NCBI RefSeq assembly: GCF_006874465.1
Contig: NZ_VIRL01000002.1
Coordinates: 514,092 to 578,091, forward strand
Length of the DNA: 64,000 nt
Direction of reading: 5' to 3'
Source of the DNA: Microbispora bryophytorum
Lineage (GTDB): Bacteria; Actinomycetota; Actinomycetes; Streptosporangiales; Streptosporangiaceae
The translations under genes and the position numbers were made by a program. Shown one piece after another: positions 29,324 to 38,361 of this stretch; position 1 is the first letter of the stretch; each line of letters starts with the position of its first letter. The notes under the pieces are model-generated. The model was not told the DNA's origin. It saw only the letters and a program-made list of their open reading frames with translations, and did no database searches.

Positions 29324-29400
29324 GCTGATGGCGCGGCCAGGTGCTGATGGCGCGGTCAGGCCGTGACGGCGTGGTCAGGCGGTGATGGCGCGGTCAGGCA
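29324..29400. repeat. Four tandem 19-20 bp repeats
   Basis: Four imperfect copies of a unit containing GTGATGGCGCGGTCAGG fill the end of the gap between convergent rluD-like and kinase genes. The last copy runs into the kinase stop codon at 29394-29396. No protein or terminator stem is evident. Confidence 0.75.
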
Positions 29401-30992
29401 TCCCTGTCGTTCTCCGGCTGGGTGTAGCCGTCGGGAATGTCACCGAGGTCGTCCGTGGTGGCCTCCTGGCCCTCGCCTTTTCCCTGGCCCCCACTCTTGC
29501 CCTGGGGCGGCTCGGCGCTTCCGCCGCCGGCCCCGGGCTTGGGCGCGGAGGGCTTCCCCTTGCCTGTCTGCTGTCCGGGGGGAGACTTCTTGGGCTTGCC
29601 CGCCCCCTTGGACGCGGCCCCGGTGGGCTTGCCCTTGGGTTTCCCCCCGCCGGGCTTGCCGGGTGGCCTCCCGGCGGACCTGTCCGTTGGCCTGCCGCGT
29701 TCCTCCATACGGTGCCCGCCCGCGGCGCCGCTCCCGGTATTCGTCACCGGCTGGGTGGCCGTCCTGCTCACGTCGCGGCTCTCGGTCCGCTTGCCGGCCT
29801 CGGCGGTCCTGGGTTCGGTGGCCCGGGGTTCGGCGGTCTTCGTCGCGAAGACCGTCACCGTAGGCGTGCTCACCACGGCGGTCCCCCTCGGGTCGGCCGG
29901 AAGCCTGGCGGTGGTGAACGCGACGGCGCCGGCCACCAGCCCGACGAACGCGACGAGTGCCCCGGAACCCGCCGCCAGGGCCCAGGGCCTGCGGCGTCCG
30001 CCCACCGGTACGGGCGCGGGCACCCGGACCGGCGTCGGGGTGCCCTCGCCGAAGGGTATGGGCACGGGCGCGGACACGGGCTCCGAAGGCGCGGTGTCGA
30101 AGATGGGCATCAGCCGGGCGAGCCGGGGCGGCTGTCGCGGGCGCGGCACGACCGAATCGGTCACCTGCCCGCTGGCCACGGCGTGCAGGTGCTGGGCCGC
30201 GTAGTCCGCGGTCATCCTGCGGGCCGGGTCCTTGATGAGCAGACCCTCGATCACCGGTGCCAGCGGTCCGGCATTGTGCAGTGGGCCGGCCTCCTCGTAC
30301 ATGACCGCGGCCAGTGTCGCCAGCGCGTGACCGCGGTGGAACGGCGAGCGCCCCTCGACGGCCAGGAACAGCGTCACTCCGAGCGACCACAGGTCCGACG
30401 CCCGCTGCGCCTGCTGTCCCGCCGCCCGCTCCGGAGCGATGAACGCCGGGGTGCCGATCAGCATGCCGGTGCGGGTGACCGGCGAGTCGTCCTCCATCGC
30501 GGCGATGCCGAAGTCCGTCAGCACGACCCGGCCGTCGTCGGCGAGCAGCACGTTGTCGGGTTTCACGTCCCGATGCAGCACCCCGTTCGCGTGGGCGACG
30601 CGTAGCGCGGCCAGCACCTGGGATCCGATCTCCGCCACCCGCCGCGGCGGCAGGGGGCCCTCCTCGCGGATGACCGATCCCAGCGTCCGGGACGGGATCA
30701 GTTCGAGGACGATCCAGGGGTAGCCGTTCTCCTCGAAGGCGTCGTACACTGCCGCCACGCTCGGATGGCTCAACCGCCCGGCGGCCCTGGCCTCGCGGAA
30801 GGTCCTGATGGTGAAGACCTCCCGCTCCGGACCGGTGAGCTCGGCCGACGCGAGCAGCTCCTTGACGGCGACCTCTCGTTCGAGCACCTGGTCGACGGCG
30901 CGCCACACGGTGCCCATGCCGCCCCGTCCCAGCGGCTTGATCAGGCGATAGCGTCCTGCCACGACACGTTCGGAGGTCTGCGCTTCAGCCAT
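29394..30992 (-). CDS. Transmembrane serine/threonine protein kinase (basic tail type)
   Basis: A PknB-type kinase domain fills about residues 10-275: glycine loop LGRGGMG, VAVKE lysine, catalytic HRDVKPDN, DFG and the APE-type IAPERAAG. A Pro-rich juxtamembrane linker leads to one membrane helix near 348-370 (AAGSGALVAFVGLVAGAVAF). The outside part of about 160 residues is Lys/Gly/Pro-rich and looks disordered (KPGGGKPKGKPTG), ending GDIPDGYTQPENDRDA. It has no PASTA repeats and no ligand domain that I can see. ATG 30992 is chosen; the frame opens 11 codons earlier. It is followed upstream by a second kinase in the same orientation, with about 95 bases between them. Confidence 0.92.
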   Translation of the reverse strand: MAEAQTSERVVAGRYRLIKPLGRGGMGTVWRAVDQVLEREVAVKELLASAELTGPEREVFTIRTFREARAAGRLSHPSVAAVYDAFEENGYPWIVLELIPSRTLGSVIREEGPLPPRRVAEIGSQVLAALRVAHANGVLHRDVKPDNVLLADDGRVVLTDFGIAAMEDDSPVTRTGMLIGTPAFIAPERAAGQQAQRASDLWSLGVTLFLAVEGRSPFHRGHALATLAAVMYEEAGPLHNAGPLAPVIEGLLIKDPARRMTADYAAQHLHAVASGQVTDSVVPRPRQPPRLARLMPIFDTAPSEPVSAPVPIPFGEGTPTPVRVPAPVPVGGRRRPWALAAGSGALVAFVGLVAGAVAFTTARLPADPRGTAVVSTPTVTVFATKTAEPRATEPRTAEAGKRTESRDVSRTATQPVTNTGSGAAGGHRMEERGRPTDRSAGRPPGKPGGGKPKGKPTGAASKGAGKPKKSPPGQQTGKGKPSAPKPGAGGGSAEPPQGKSGGQGKGEGQEATTDDLGDIPDGYTQPENDRDA

Positions 30993-31088
30993 GATTGTCG
31001 CGCTACCCCTCGTGGGCGAACGCATGCGACATCGTTACTGTTCTGGGGCAAAATCCTTCTCGACCTGCGGATCTTCATCAAATCGTTA

Positions 31089-32972
31089 TCAAGGCTGGAA
31101 GGTGCGAGCGAAGGCGTTGAAATACGACAAACCGGAGGTCCACCGGGAGTCGGCGACCTGCCAGTAGAGAGCGACGCAGCGGCCGTCGTCGAGCCTGAAG
31201 GCGCGGTCGAGCACCCGCACCTTGCCGGCGTCGGTCGTGTGGGTGAACTCCCAGTCCGCGGCGGGAACACCGAGGTATTTCCTGGCCGTCAGTCCAATGC
31301 GCTCGTAGCCGCGCAGGTAGCCCTTCTTGGTCGAGGTCGCCTCGACCGTGCGCAGGGCGGCCACCGGGTCCGTGGTCTCCCAGGGGGTGAAGTCGACCTG
31401 TAGGTAGTCCCGCCCGCCGGGGTCGTGGAAGCGCACCCGGGTGGCCTCCCTGTGGAACGGGACCCAGCGGGAGGGCAGGGCGATCGCGAAGCCGAGCGGG
31501 TCGTGGTGGGTCTTCCACCCCTTGGGCACCGTGGCCGCCGTCGGCGTGGGGGACTTCGGCGACGGCTCCTCCGAGGGCTCCTCCGTCGGCTTCTCCGTGG
31601 GATCCTCTGCCGGCTGCTGCGTCGGCTCGGACGGGAGCGCGGACGGCTCGCCGGAGGCGCTCGGCTCGGTGTCCCCCGACGTGTGATCGGAGCCCAAGGT
31701 GGGATCGGTTCTCGCGGGTACGGGGTCCTCGGCGAGGGTCCCGCCGCCGGCCAGCGAGTTGTAGCCGTACCAACCGCCGGCGACGACGATCACGAGCAGC
31801 AGCGGTAACAGGACGAACAGGGTCACCTTGGCAGCGGAGCCGTGCCCCGGAGGGCGCGCACCCGGTGCGGGATACGCGCGGGGGTGGCCTCCCGGCGGGA
31901 CGGCGGGTCCGCCGGGGCCCGTCGGTCCCGGGTGGCCGGTGGCCCCCGGCCAGGAGGCGGAGCCGCCGGACTGCGGTGGGCCGCCGTACGGCTGCGGGCC
32001 ACCGGCCTGGTGCGAGCCGCCGTACGACTGGGAAGCGCCGTACGGCTGCGGGGGGCCGGCCGGGCTCTGGCTCCAGGGGCCGGGCTGCCCCGGCTGGGGC
32101 GGCCCGGACGGGGAGCCGCTCCAGGGGCCCGGGTCGGGCCGGTTCGCCAGAGGATTAGGGGTGGCCGCGACGGCGGCGTTGAGCAGGGCGGCGGCCTCGG
32201 CCGCGCCGATGCGCCGGGCCGGGTCCTTGCGCAGCAGGCCTTCGAGCACCGGCGTCAGGGCGCCCGCCCGCCGGGGCGGGGCGGGGTCGTCGTGCAGGAT
32301 GGCCGCCATCGTGGCCACGGGGGAGTTGCGCTCGAAGGGGGTCCTGCCCTCGACCGCCGCGTACAGCGTCGCGCCGAGGGACCACAGGTCGGACTCGGGG
32401 GTCGCGGGGTCACCGTTCAGCCGCTCGGGCGGTATGAACGCGGGGGTGCCGGTGATGCCGCCGGTCATGGTCAGTCCGGTCTCCTCCGGCATCGTCGCGA
32501 TGCCGAAGTCGGTCAGCACCACCCGGGTCTCCCCGCTGAGCAGCACGTTCTCCGGTTTAACGTCCCGGTGCAACACTCCCGCGGCGTGCGCGGTGCACAG
32601 CGCGTCGAGCACCTGCAGCCCGATCGCGGCGACCCGGCCGGGCGGGAGGGCGCCCTGGTCGCGCAGCACCTCGCCCAGCGACCGCGACTGCACGAGTTGC
32701 ATCACGATCCAGGGGCGGCCGTCCTCCTCGATCACGTCATGGACGACGACGACGTTCGGGTGGTCGATGCGGCCCGCCGCCCGGGCCTCGCGGATGGTGC
32801 GCCGGGTGAACGTCTCGCTGTCCTCTTCGGAGGTGGGGTGGTAGAGCACCTCTTTCACAGCGACGGTGCGGTCGAGCAGGTCGTCGTGGGCACGCCAGAC
32901 CACGCCCATGCCTCCGCGGCCGATCGGTTCGAGCAGGTGGTACCTGCCCGCGACCCGACGCTCCTCGTCCAC
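31089..32972 (-). CDS. Transmembrane serine/threonine protein kinase with extracellular sensor-like domain
   Basis: The kinase domain (about 10-265) has IGRGGMG, VAVKE, HRDVKPEN, DFGIA and IPPERLNG, all intact. A Gln/Gly/Pro/Tyr-rich linker (PQPYGGPPQSGG) precedes the membrane helix at about 372-395 (VTLFVLLPLLLVIVVAGGWY). Outside the membrane, a Ser/Pro/Glu stalk with PTEEPSEEPS leads to a folded domain at 482-627. That domain is clearly shared with the kinase at 42-45 kb: GFAIALP, VRF, YLQV, AADWEFT, VLDRAF and a final FARTFQP. The start GTG 32972 has a strong GAGGAGG site five bases upstream. It likely senses an extracytoplasmic cue and phosphorylates cytoplasmic partners. Confidence 0.93.
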   Translation of the reverse strand: MDEERRVAGRYHLLEPIGRGGMGVVWRAHDDLLDRTVAVKEVLYHPTSEEDSETFTRRTIREARAAGRIDHPNVVVVHDVIEEDGRPWIVMQLVQSRSLGEVLRDQGALPPGRVAAIGLQVLDALCTAHAAGVLHRDVKPENVLLSGETRVVLTDFGIATMPEETGLTMTGGITGTPAFIPPERLNGDPATPESDLWSLGATLYAAVEGRTPFERNSPVATMAAILHDDPAPPRRAGALTPVLEGLLRKDPARRIGAAEAAALLNAAVAATPNPLANRPDPGPWSGSPSGPPQPGQPGPWSQSPAGPPQPYGASQSYGGSHQAGGPQPYGGPPQSGGSASWPGATGHPGPTGPGGPAVPPGGHPRAYPAPGARPPGHGSAAKVTLFVLLPLLLVIVVAGGWYGYNSLAGGGTLAEDPVPARTDPTLGSDHTSGDTEPSASGEPSALPSEPTQQPAEDPTEKPTEEPSEEPSPKSPTPTAATVPKGWKTHHDPLGFAIALPSRWVPFHREATRVRFHDPGGRDYLQVDFTPWETTDPVAALRTVEATSTKKGYLRGYERIGLTARKYLGVPAADWEFTHTTDAGKVRVLDRAFRLDDGRCVALYWQVADSRWTSGLSYFNAFARTFQP

Positions 32973-33335
32973 CCTGTCCTCCTCGAAACCCCCTGAATGG
33001 TCCCACAGGCCGGTACGCGGCCGTCTGTCTTCGATCTCACGACACCGTGCGCCGGTGGTGAAACTCGCAGGCCGTGACGGCGGACGGGGACCGCCTCCGT
33101 GGCGGGCGAACTCGATGCGCAGTTGTTATCGGACGTTATGGAAGGGTGATTCGGTCGGCCGCTGCCGCATTCACTTGCGGAAACGTCATTGCTCACAGTT
33201 TCCATTCACGTATGGTTATGTTTCGCCGCAGCTTGTCCGATTTATTCACTTCTAATACTGTCCGTAGGGACTTTGTCGTTTCCCGGACGGGTGCTCTCCC
33301 CGAGACGTCACCCCGTCCCCCCGCCTGGAGGCGAG
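32973..33335. other. Divergent intergenic region between kinase and M14 peptidase
   Basis: This stretch of 363 bases is visibly less GC-rich than its surroundings, mainly at 33115-33280. It holds no gene I can support. The rightward promoter is listed separately; ATAAC-type sequences on the minus strand near 33135-33150 may belong to the kinase promoter but no clean pair of boxes is seen. Confidence 0.4.
33233..33261 (+). promoter_or_regulatory. Predicted promoter of the M14 peptidase gene
   Basis: TTGTCC (33233-33238) and TACTGT (33256-33261) are 17 bp apart, about 75 bases before the M14 start codon. Confidence 0.5.
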
Positions 33336-36164
33336 ATGCGGTTACGCACCACGTTGTGCGGAAGATCCCCCTACGGCATGGCGCTCGGCGCCGCGCTACT
33401 GGTGTCGGCGGCGCTCACCCTGACGCCCGCGTCCCCCGCGCAGGCCGGCCCGGTCGACCCGCACAAGGCACCCGGACGGTGCAACACCGACCCGGACGCC
33501 CACCTGGGCGCGGTGCCGGCCCCTGAGCAGTTCTTCGGCTTCCCGCTGGGCAAGGGACAGCCCCGGGTGCTCACGACCGAAGAGATCGGCAAGTACGTCG
33601 AAGCCGTGGGAGGGGCCTCGGACCGCGTGGTCACGGGCACCGTGGCGCACAGCGTGACCGGCCAGGACCTGCCGTACGCCATCGTGTCCGACTCCCACAA
33701 CATGGTCCCCGGTCAGCTCAAGAAGATCGCGGACCAGATCCGCTCGCTGCGTGACCCGAGGTCGCTGCGGGCCGACAAGGCGGCGCGCATCGCCGAGGAC
33801 TCGCCCGCCGTGGTCTGGATCGCCGGCAACGTGCACGGCGGCGAGAAGAGCGGCGCCGACGCCGCGCTCAAGACCCTGTACGAGCTGGCGAGTGGCCTGT
33901 CCTGCGACGTCGCGAAGCGCAACGACAACCTGGTCACGGTCATCATGCCGACCCAGAACCCGGACGGCCGCGACGCGAGCCGCAGGACGAACGAGTACGG
34001 CTTCGACCTCAACCGGGACTGGTTCGCCCGCACCCAGCCGGAGACCGACGGCAAGCTCGAAATGCTGCGCCGGTATCCGCCGCAGGTCTTCGTCGACGCG
34101 CACGAGATGGGCGGGCGGCAGTACTTCTTCCCGCCCAACGCCGACCCGATCCACCACGAGATCGCCGACCAGCCGGTGAACTGGATCAACCGGATCGGCG
34201 CGGCGAACGCGGCGGGCTTCGGCTACAACGGCGCCTGCGGCGACGCGGTCACCACCGAGTGCTACTTCAACTACGCGACGTACGACCTGTTCTACATGGG
34301 CTACGGCGACAGCGTCCCGGCGGCGGGCTTCGGCGCCGCCGGCATGACGTTCGAGAAGGGCAGCTCGTCGGCGGTCGAGGACCGGGTGCAGCAGCAGTTC
34401 AACACCCAGTGGGCGACGACCGGCTGGGCCGCCGACAACAGGCGCGAGGTCCTGAACGGCTACTACTCGATCTGGCAGACCGCGCTCGCCGAGGGGGCCG
34501 CCGGCGCCCTGGAGCCGAACGAGGTCGTCCAGCCGGCGAACACCGTCCGGTTCCCGGTGCCCGACATCGCGATCCGGTCGTACTTCCTGCTGCCCGACCG
34601 GCAGCTCGGCGACGTGCGCCGGCTGGTCGAGCGGCTGCGCCGCATGGACGTCGAGGTCTACCGGGTGAAAAAGCCGGTGAAGGTGCCCTCCGCGCGGGTC
34701 TTCGGCGGCCGGACGGCCAGTGACGTGACGGTCCCCGAGGGGGCCTACTGGATCCCGATGGACCAGCCGCAGAAGCACTGGATCCAGGCCGTCATGGGCG
34801 AGGACCCGTACGTCCCGTTCCCCTACTTCTACGACGTCTCCTCGTGGAGCAACCCGCTGCTCGCGGGCGTCGACACCATCTCCACCGGTGACAAGCTGTC
34901 GCCGAAGGCCGACCTCGTCAAGGACGTCGACGGCGGGGTGGCCGCCGCCGCGCCCCGGGGCGGGTCGTACTCCTACCCGATGGACTCGGCCGCCGCGTCC
35001 GAGCTGACCTTCCGGCTGCTCGGCGCGGGCGTGCCGCTCACGCGTGACGCGCGGACCGGGGTCGTCAGCCTGGCCGCCACCGCGATGAACCGCGGCGAGC
35101 TGGACAAGCTCGCCCGCTCGCTGGGCGTGACGGTCGAGGGCGGCGCCGCCCCGGCCTCCGGAACCGCGCTGCGCACGCCCGACGTCGGCCTTTTCGCCGG
35201 CACCGGCGTCTCCACCACCTCCGGCTCCTACGGCGAGGCCCGCTACGTGCTCGGCGACCGATGGGGCCTCGGGCTCACGCCGGTGACCACGGCCGACATC
35301 AACGACAACACCCCGGCCTTCACCGAGCGGTCCGTCCTGCTCGTCCCGGACGGCAGCAGCGCCAACGGCGGGCTGACCGCGCAGGGCCTGGCCAACCTCA
35401 GGCAGTGGGTGGCCGCGGGCGGCACGTACGTCGGGCTGCGCAACGAGGGCACCCGGGTCGCCAGGGCCGCCGGCCTCACCTCCACGACCGAGAAGGCCAA
35501 GCCGACCGGCTACCAGGTCATCGGCTCGCACTTCCGGGTGGACGTGGCCCAGGACAGCCCGGTGTCGCTCGGCCGACCGGCGGAGGACTTCCAGTTCAAC
35601 AACGGCGACCCGATCCTCAACCCCAGCCAGACCGGGGCGAACGTGCTCACCTACCCCTCGGATGACACGTTCTGGTCCAACGGCTACACCGTGGGCGCCG
35701 AGGCGCTCAAGGGCACGACCTCTCTCGTCGACGAGCCGACCGGCGCGGGACACGCCGTGCTGTTCGCCTACAACCCGCTGTTCCGGGCGTACAACGAGAA
35801 CGGCATCCACCTCCTCGCCAACGCGCTGCTGTACCCGGCGGGCGCGCCGCAGCCGCAGGCCAAGCAGCGGACCGCCGCGGCCCCGGACGCGCTGCGCAGC
35901 GCCGCCGCGACGGCGCAGGAGCCGCCGAACCTCGGCGGGGAGTGGCGGCCGATCGTCATCCAGGTGGCCGACGCCGACCTCGCGCGGACCCAGGCGGTGG
36001 TCGAGCGCTACACGGACACGGCGCTGACCGCGTCCGCGGACGGCTCGTCCTACGTCACGATCCCGAACCCCGACGGACTGCCCGCCGACGAGCACCCGTT
36101 CGTCCGCGACCTGGTCCGCGACCTCGGCGCGGCGGGCATCCCGCTCCGCTCCGTCGTCGCCTGA
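33336..36164 (+). CDS. Secreted M14-family zinc carboxypeptidase with C-terminal accessory domains
   Basis: A Sec signal peptide is present (basic MRLRTTLCGR, hydrophobic GMALGAALLVSAALTL, cleavage near AQA-G). The M14 domain follows with zinc ligands H167 and E170 in NVHGGEKSG and H256 in VDAHEMGG, plus the substrate-binding DLNRDWFA. The remaining 500-plus residues include a segment like a class I amidotransferase fold (VLLVPDGSSANGGLTAQGL, LRQWVAAGGTYVGLRNEG) lacking an obvious catalytic triad, and an end domain. At 942 residues it is far longer than a bare carboxypeptidase. ATG 33336 follows GGAGG; the earlier opening at 33189 is not secretory. It is followed by a hairpin and another secreted peptidase. 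Confidence 0.9.
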   Translation: MRLRTTLCGRSPYGMALGAALLVSAALTLTPASPAQAGPVDPHKAPGRCNTDPDAHLGAVPAPEQFFGFPLGKGQPRVLTTEEIGKYVEAVGGASDRVVTGTVAHSVTGQDLPYAIVSDSHNMVPGQLKKIADQIRSLRDPRSLRADKAARIAEDSPAVVWIAGNVHGGEKSGADAALKTLYELASGLSCDVAKRNDNLVTVIMPTQNPDGRDASRRTNEYGFDLNRDWFARTQPETDGKLEMLRRYPPQVFVDAHEMGGRQYFFPPNADPIHHEIADQPVNWINRIGAANAAGFGYNGACGDAVTTECYFNYATYDLFYMGYGDSVPAAGFGAAGMTFEKGSSSAVEDRVQQQFNTQWATTGWAADNRREVLNGYYSIWQTALAEGAAGALEPNEVVQPANTVRFPVPDIAIRSYFLLPDRQLGDVRRLVERLRRMDVEVYRVKKPVKVPSARVFGGRTASDVTVPEGAYWIPMDQPQKHWIQAVMGEDPYVPFPYFYDVSSWSNPLLAGVDTISTGDKLSPKADLVKDVDGGVAAAAPRGGSYSYPMDSAAASELTFRLLGAGVPLTRDARTGVVSLAATAMNRGELDKLARSLGVTVEGGAAPASGTALRTPDVGLFAGTGVSTTSGSYGEARYVLGDRWGLGLTPVTTADINDNTPAFTERSVLLVPDGSSANGGLTAQGLANLRQWVAAGGTYVGLRNEGTRVARAAGLTSTTEKAKPTGYQVIGSHFRVDVAQDSPVSLGRPAEDFQFNNGDPILNPSQTGANVLTYPSDDTFWSNGYTVGAEALKGTTSLVDEPTGAGHAVLFAYNPLFRAYNENGIHLLANALLYPAGAPQPQAKQRTAAAPDALRSAAATAQEPPNLGGEWRPIVIQVADADLARTQAVVERYTDTALTASADGSSYVTIPNPDGLPADEHPFVRDLVRDLGAAGIPLRSVVA

Positions 36165-36180
36165 TCCCACGCAGGAAACC

Positions 36181-36213
36181 GGACCGAGCGGCCGGCCCCC
36201 GGCCGCTCGGTCC
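36181..36213. terminator. Strong hairpin between two peptidase genes
   Basis: A perfect 14-bp stem, GGACCGAGCGGCCG against CGGCCGCTCGGTCC, encloses a GCCCC loop 16 bases after the M14 stop and just before the M1 gene. It has no T-run. It may end most M14 transcripts or stabilise their 3' ends while allowing some read-through to M1. Confidence 0.7.
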
Positions 36214-36228
36214 CATGAAAGGACACTC

Positions 36229-37659
36229 ATGACATCGTCTCGTTCGCGCCGGGCGGCGCGGTTCGGCGGCGCCGCCCTCGCGGCCGCGCTGCTCACGGCG
36301 ACCCAGGCGACCACGGCTCTCGCGGCTCCCGGAAACCCCGGTGCGCCGCGCTACTCCGCGGGCGCCCCCTCGCTCGGCGACCCGTACTTCCCCGACCAGG
36401 GCAACGGCGGCTACGACGTGCGGCACTACGACGTCACGTTCACCTACGACCCCGCCACCAAGGTCATGGACGCCACGACCGTGATCACCGCGGTCGCCAC
36501 CCAGGACCTCGACCAGTTCGACCTGGACTTCCGCGGCCCGCAGATCACGTCGCTGACGGTGGGCAAGCACCCGGCCTTCTACCGGCGGGACGGGCAGGAG
36601 CTCGTCGTCACCCCGCGGCCGAAGCTCAAGACCGGGGAGACCTTCACGGTCACGGTGACGTACGCCGGGACGCCGCCGGTCGTCACCGACCCCGACGGCT
36701 CGATCGAGGGCTGGGTGCCGACGGACGACGGCGCCTTCGTGCCGGGCGAGCCGCAGGGCGCCCCGGCGTGGCTTCCGGCCAACGACAGCCCCGCGGACAA
36801 GGCGACGTTCACCTTCCGTGCGACGGTCCCCGAGGGCGTCACGGTGGTCGGCAACGGCCGCCTGGCGTCCAAGACGACCGCGAACGGCAAGACCACGTTC
36901 GTCTGGGACTCGGCCGAGCCGATGGCGACCTACCTCGCCACGGTGACCCTGGGTAACTTCGTCGTCGACGAGACGACCACGCCCGGCGGCATCCCCGTCT
37001 ACACGGCGGTGGACCCCCGCCTGGTGACCCAGTCGGCCGCGGCGGTCGCCAAGATCCCCGACATCGTCGACTACTTCTCCTCGATCTTCGGGCCGTACCC
37101 CTTCAACCAGACGGGCGCCATCATCGACCGCGCGCCCGACGTCGGCTACGCCCTGGAGAGCCAGACCAAGCCGATCTTCTCCAGCGCGCCCAGCGTCGGC
37201 ACGATGGCGCACGAGCTCGCGCACCAGTGGTACGGCGACAGCGTGAGCGTCGGCAAGTGGTCCGACATCTGGCTGAACGAGGGCTTCGCGACGTACGCGA
37301 CCTGGCTGTGGACCGAGCACACCGGCGGCGCCACCGCGCAGCAGACGTTCGACAGCTCCAGCAACTACGGCCGGGCGGCGACCTCGTCGTTCTGGCAGGT
37401 CGTCACGGCCGACCCCGGCCCCGAGGACATGTTCGGCAACGTGCCGTACAACCGCGGCGCGATGACGCTGCACGCGCTGCGCGGCAAGATCGGCGACGCC
37501 GCCTTCTTCACGCTGATCAAGGACTGGGCGACGACGCACCGGTACGGCAACGCGAGCACCGCCGACTTCATCCGGGCGGCGGAGAAGGTCTCGGGCATGG
37601 ACCTCAAGGCGTTCTTCGACGTGTGGCTGTTCCAGAAGGGCAAGCCCGCCTCCTGGTAA
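36229..37659 (+). CDS. Secreted M1-family aminopeptidase
   Basis: A signal peptide (RSRRAARFGGAALAAALLTA, cleavage near ALA-A) sends the 476-residue protein out of the cell. The N-terminal beta domain is followed by the thermolysin-like domain with the gluzincin motif H328-E-L-A-H332 and the third zinc ligand E351 in WLNEGFATYATW. The usual exopeptidase GxMEN motif is not exact; the region reads GYALESQTKP, with E available for the substrate amino end. The large C-terminal domain of classical PepN is missing, as in short secreted M1 enzymes of actinomycetes. ATG 36229 follows AAAGGA. With the M14 gene before it, it forms a small extracellular peptide-degrading unit. Confidence 0.92.
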   Translation: MTSSRSRRAARFGGAALAAALLTATQATTALAAPGNPGAPRYSAGAPSLGDPYFPDQGNGGYDVRHYDVTFTYDPATKVMDATTVITAVATQDLDQFDLDFRGPQITSLTVGKHPAFYRRDGQELVVTPRPKLKTGETFTVTVTYAGTPPVVTDPDGSIEGWVPTDDGAFVPGEPQGAPAWLPANDSPADKATFTFRATVPEGVTVVGNGRLASKTTANGKTTFVWDSAEPMATYLATVTLGNFVVDETTTPGGIPVYTAVDPRLVTQSAAAVAKIPDIVDYFSSIFGPYPFNQTGAIIDRAPDVGYALESQTKPIFSSAPSVGTMAHELAHQWYGDSVSVGKWSDIWLNEGFATYATWLWTEHTGGATAQQTFDSSSNYGRAATSSFWQVVTADPGPEDMFGNVPYNRGAMTLHALRGKIGDAAFFTLIKDWATTHRYGNASTADFIRAAEKVSGMDLKAFFDVWLFQKGKPASW

Positions 37660-37666
37660 ACCCGTT

Positions 37667-37696
37667 CCGGCGGCTCCCGCTCGCGGGGGCCGCCGG
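37667..37696. terminator. Bidirectional terminator hairpin
   Basis: CCGGCGGC pairs with GCCGCCGG around a loop that can itself pair (CCCGC/GCGGG). It lies between the convergent M1 and response-regulator genes. Confidence 0.65.
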
Positions 37697-37725
37697 TTTC
37701 CGGAAGACACGGGCGGGGACGCGGT

Positions 37726-38361
37726 TCAGGGACGCAGATGCAGCGTGAGCTGGATGCGGTCGCGCAGGCCCAGCTTGCGCAGCACGCTGGACACGTGGTT
37801 CTTGACCGTGCCCTCGGTGATGAGCAGGCGCGCCGCGATCTCCCTGTTGGCGGCACCGGCGGCGACCATCCGCGCCACCTCCACCTCGCGGGCCGACAGC
37901 GACTCCTGCCCGCGGAAGGCGACCGGGCTCACCGGCAGGTGCCGCAGCTCGGCGACCAGGCGGGCCGCGACGGGGCTGCCCAGCACGGTCTCCCCGCGGC
38001 TCGCCCGGTGCACGGCCGCGACCAGGTCCTCCGGCGAGCAGTCCTTCAGCAGGTAGCCGGTCGCGCCGCCGCACAGCGCGCCGAAGATGAACTCGTCCTC
38101 GTCGAACGTGCTGAGCACGACGACCGCCACCTCCGGGTGCTCGTCGGCCAGCCGGACGATCAGCTCCACGCCGTTCATGCCCGGCATGCGCATGTCCACG
38201 AGCGCCACGTGCGGACGGCACTCGCCGATCACCCGCAGCGCCTCGTGGCCGTCGGCCGCCTCGCCGACGACCTCGATGCCGTCCTCGACCTCCAGCAGCT
38301 TGCGCAGTCCCTGGCGCAGCAGCGCCTGGTCGTCCACCAGCACCACCCTGACCGGCGTCAT
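37726..38361 (-). CDS. NarL/FixJ-family response regulator
   Basis: The 211-residue protein has a receiver domain with D10-D11, phosphoacceptor D56 (VALVDMRMPG), T85 and K106 (GYLLKD). A LuxR-type helix-turn-helix at about 149-198 follows (LSAREVEVARMVAAGAANREIA, VKNHVSSVLRKLGL). All key receiver residues are intact. The start ATG overlaps the stop of the kinase gene by four bases, so the two form a coupled operon. The regulated genes are unknown; a palindrome upstream of the operon is a candidate own site. Confidence 0.94.
   Translation of the reverse strand: MTPVRVVLVDDQALLRQGLRKLLEVEDGIEVVGEAADGHEALRVIGECRPHVALVDMRMPGMNGVELIVRLADEHPEVAVVVLSTFDEDEFIFGALCGGATGYLLKDCSPEDLVAAVHRASRGETVLGSPVAARLVAELRHLPVSPVAFRGQESLSAREVEVARMVAAGAANREIAARLLITEGTVKNHVSSVLRKLGLRDRIQLTLHLRP

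Noticed and set aside
33396-36314. A 972-codon minus-strand frame opposite the M14 peptidase
   Set aside because: No ribosome site or domain; the opposite frame has signal peptide and zinc motifs.
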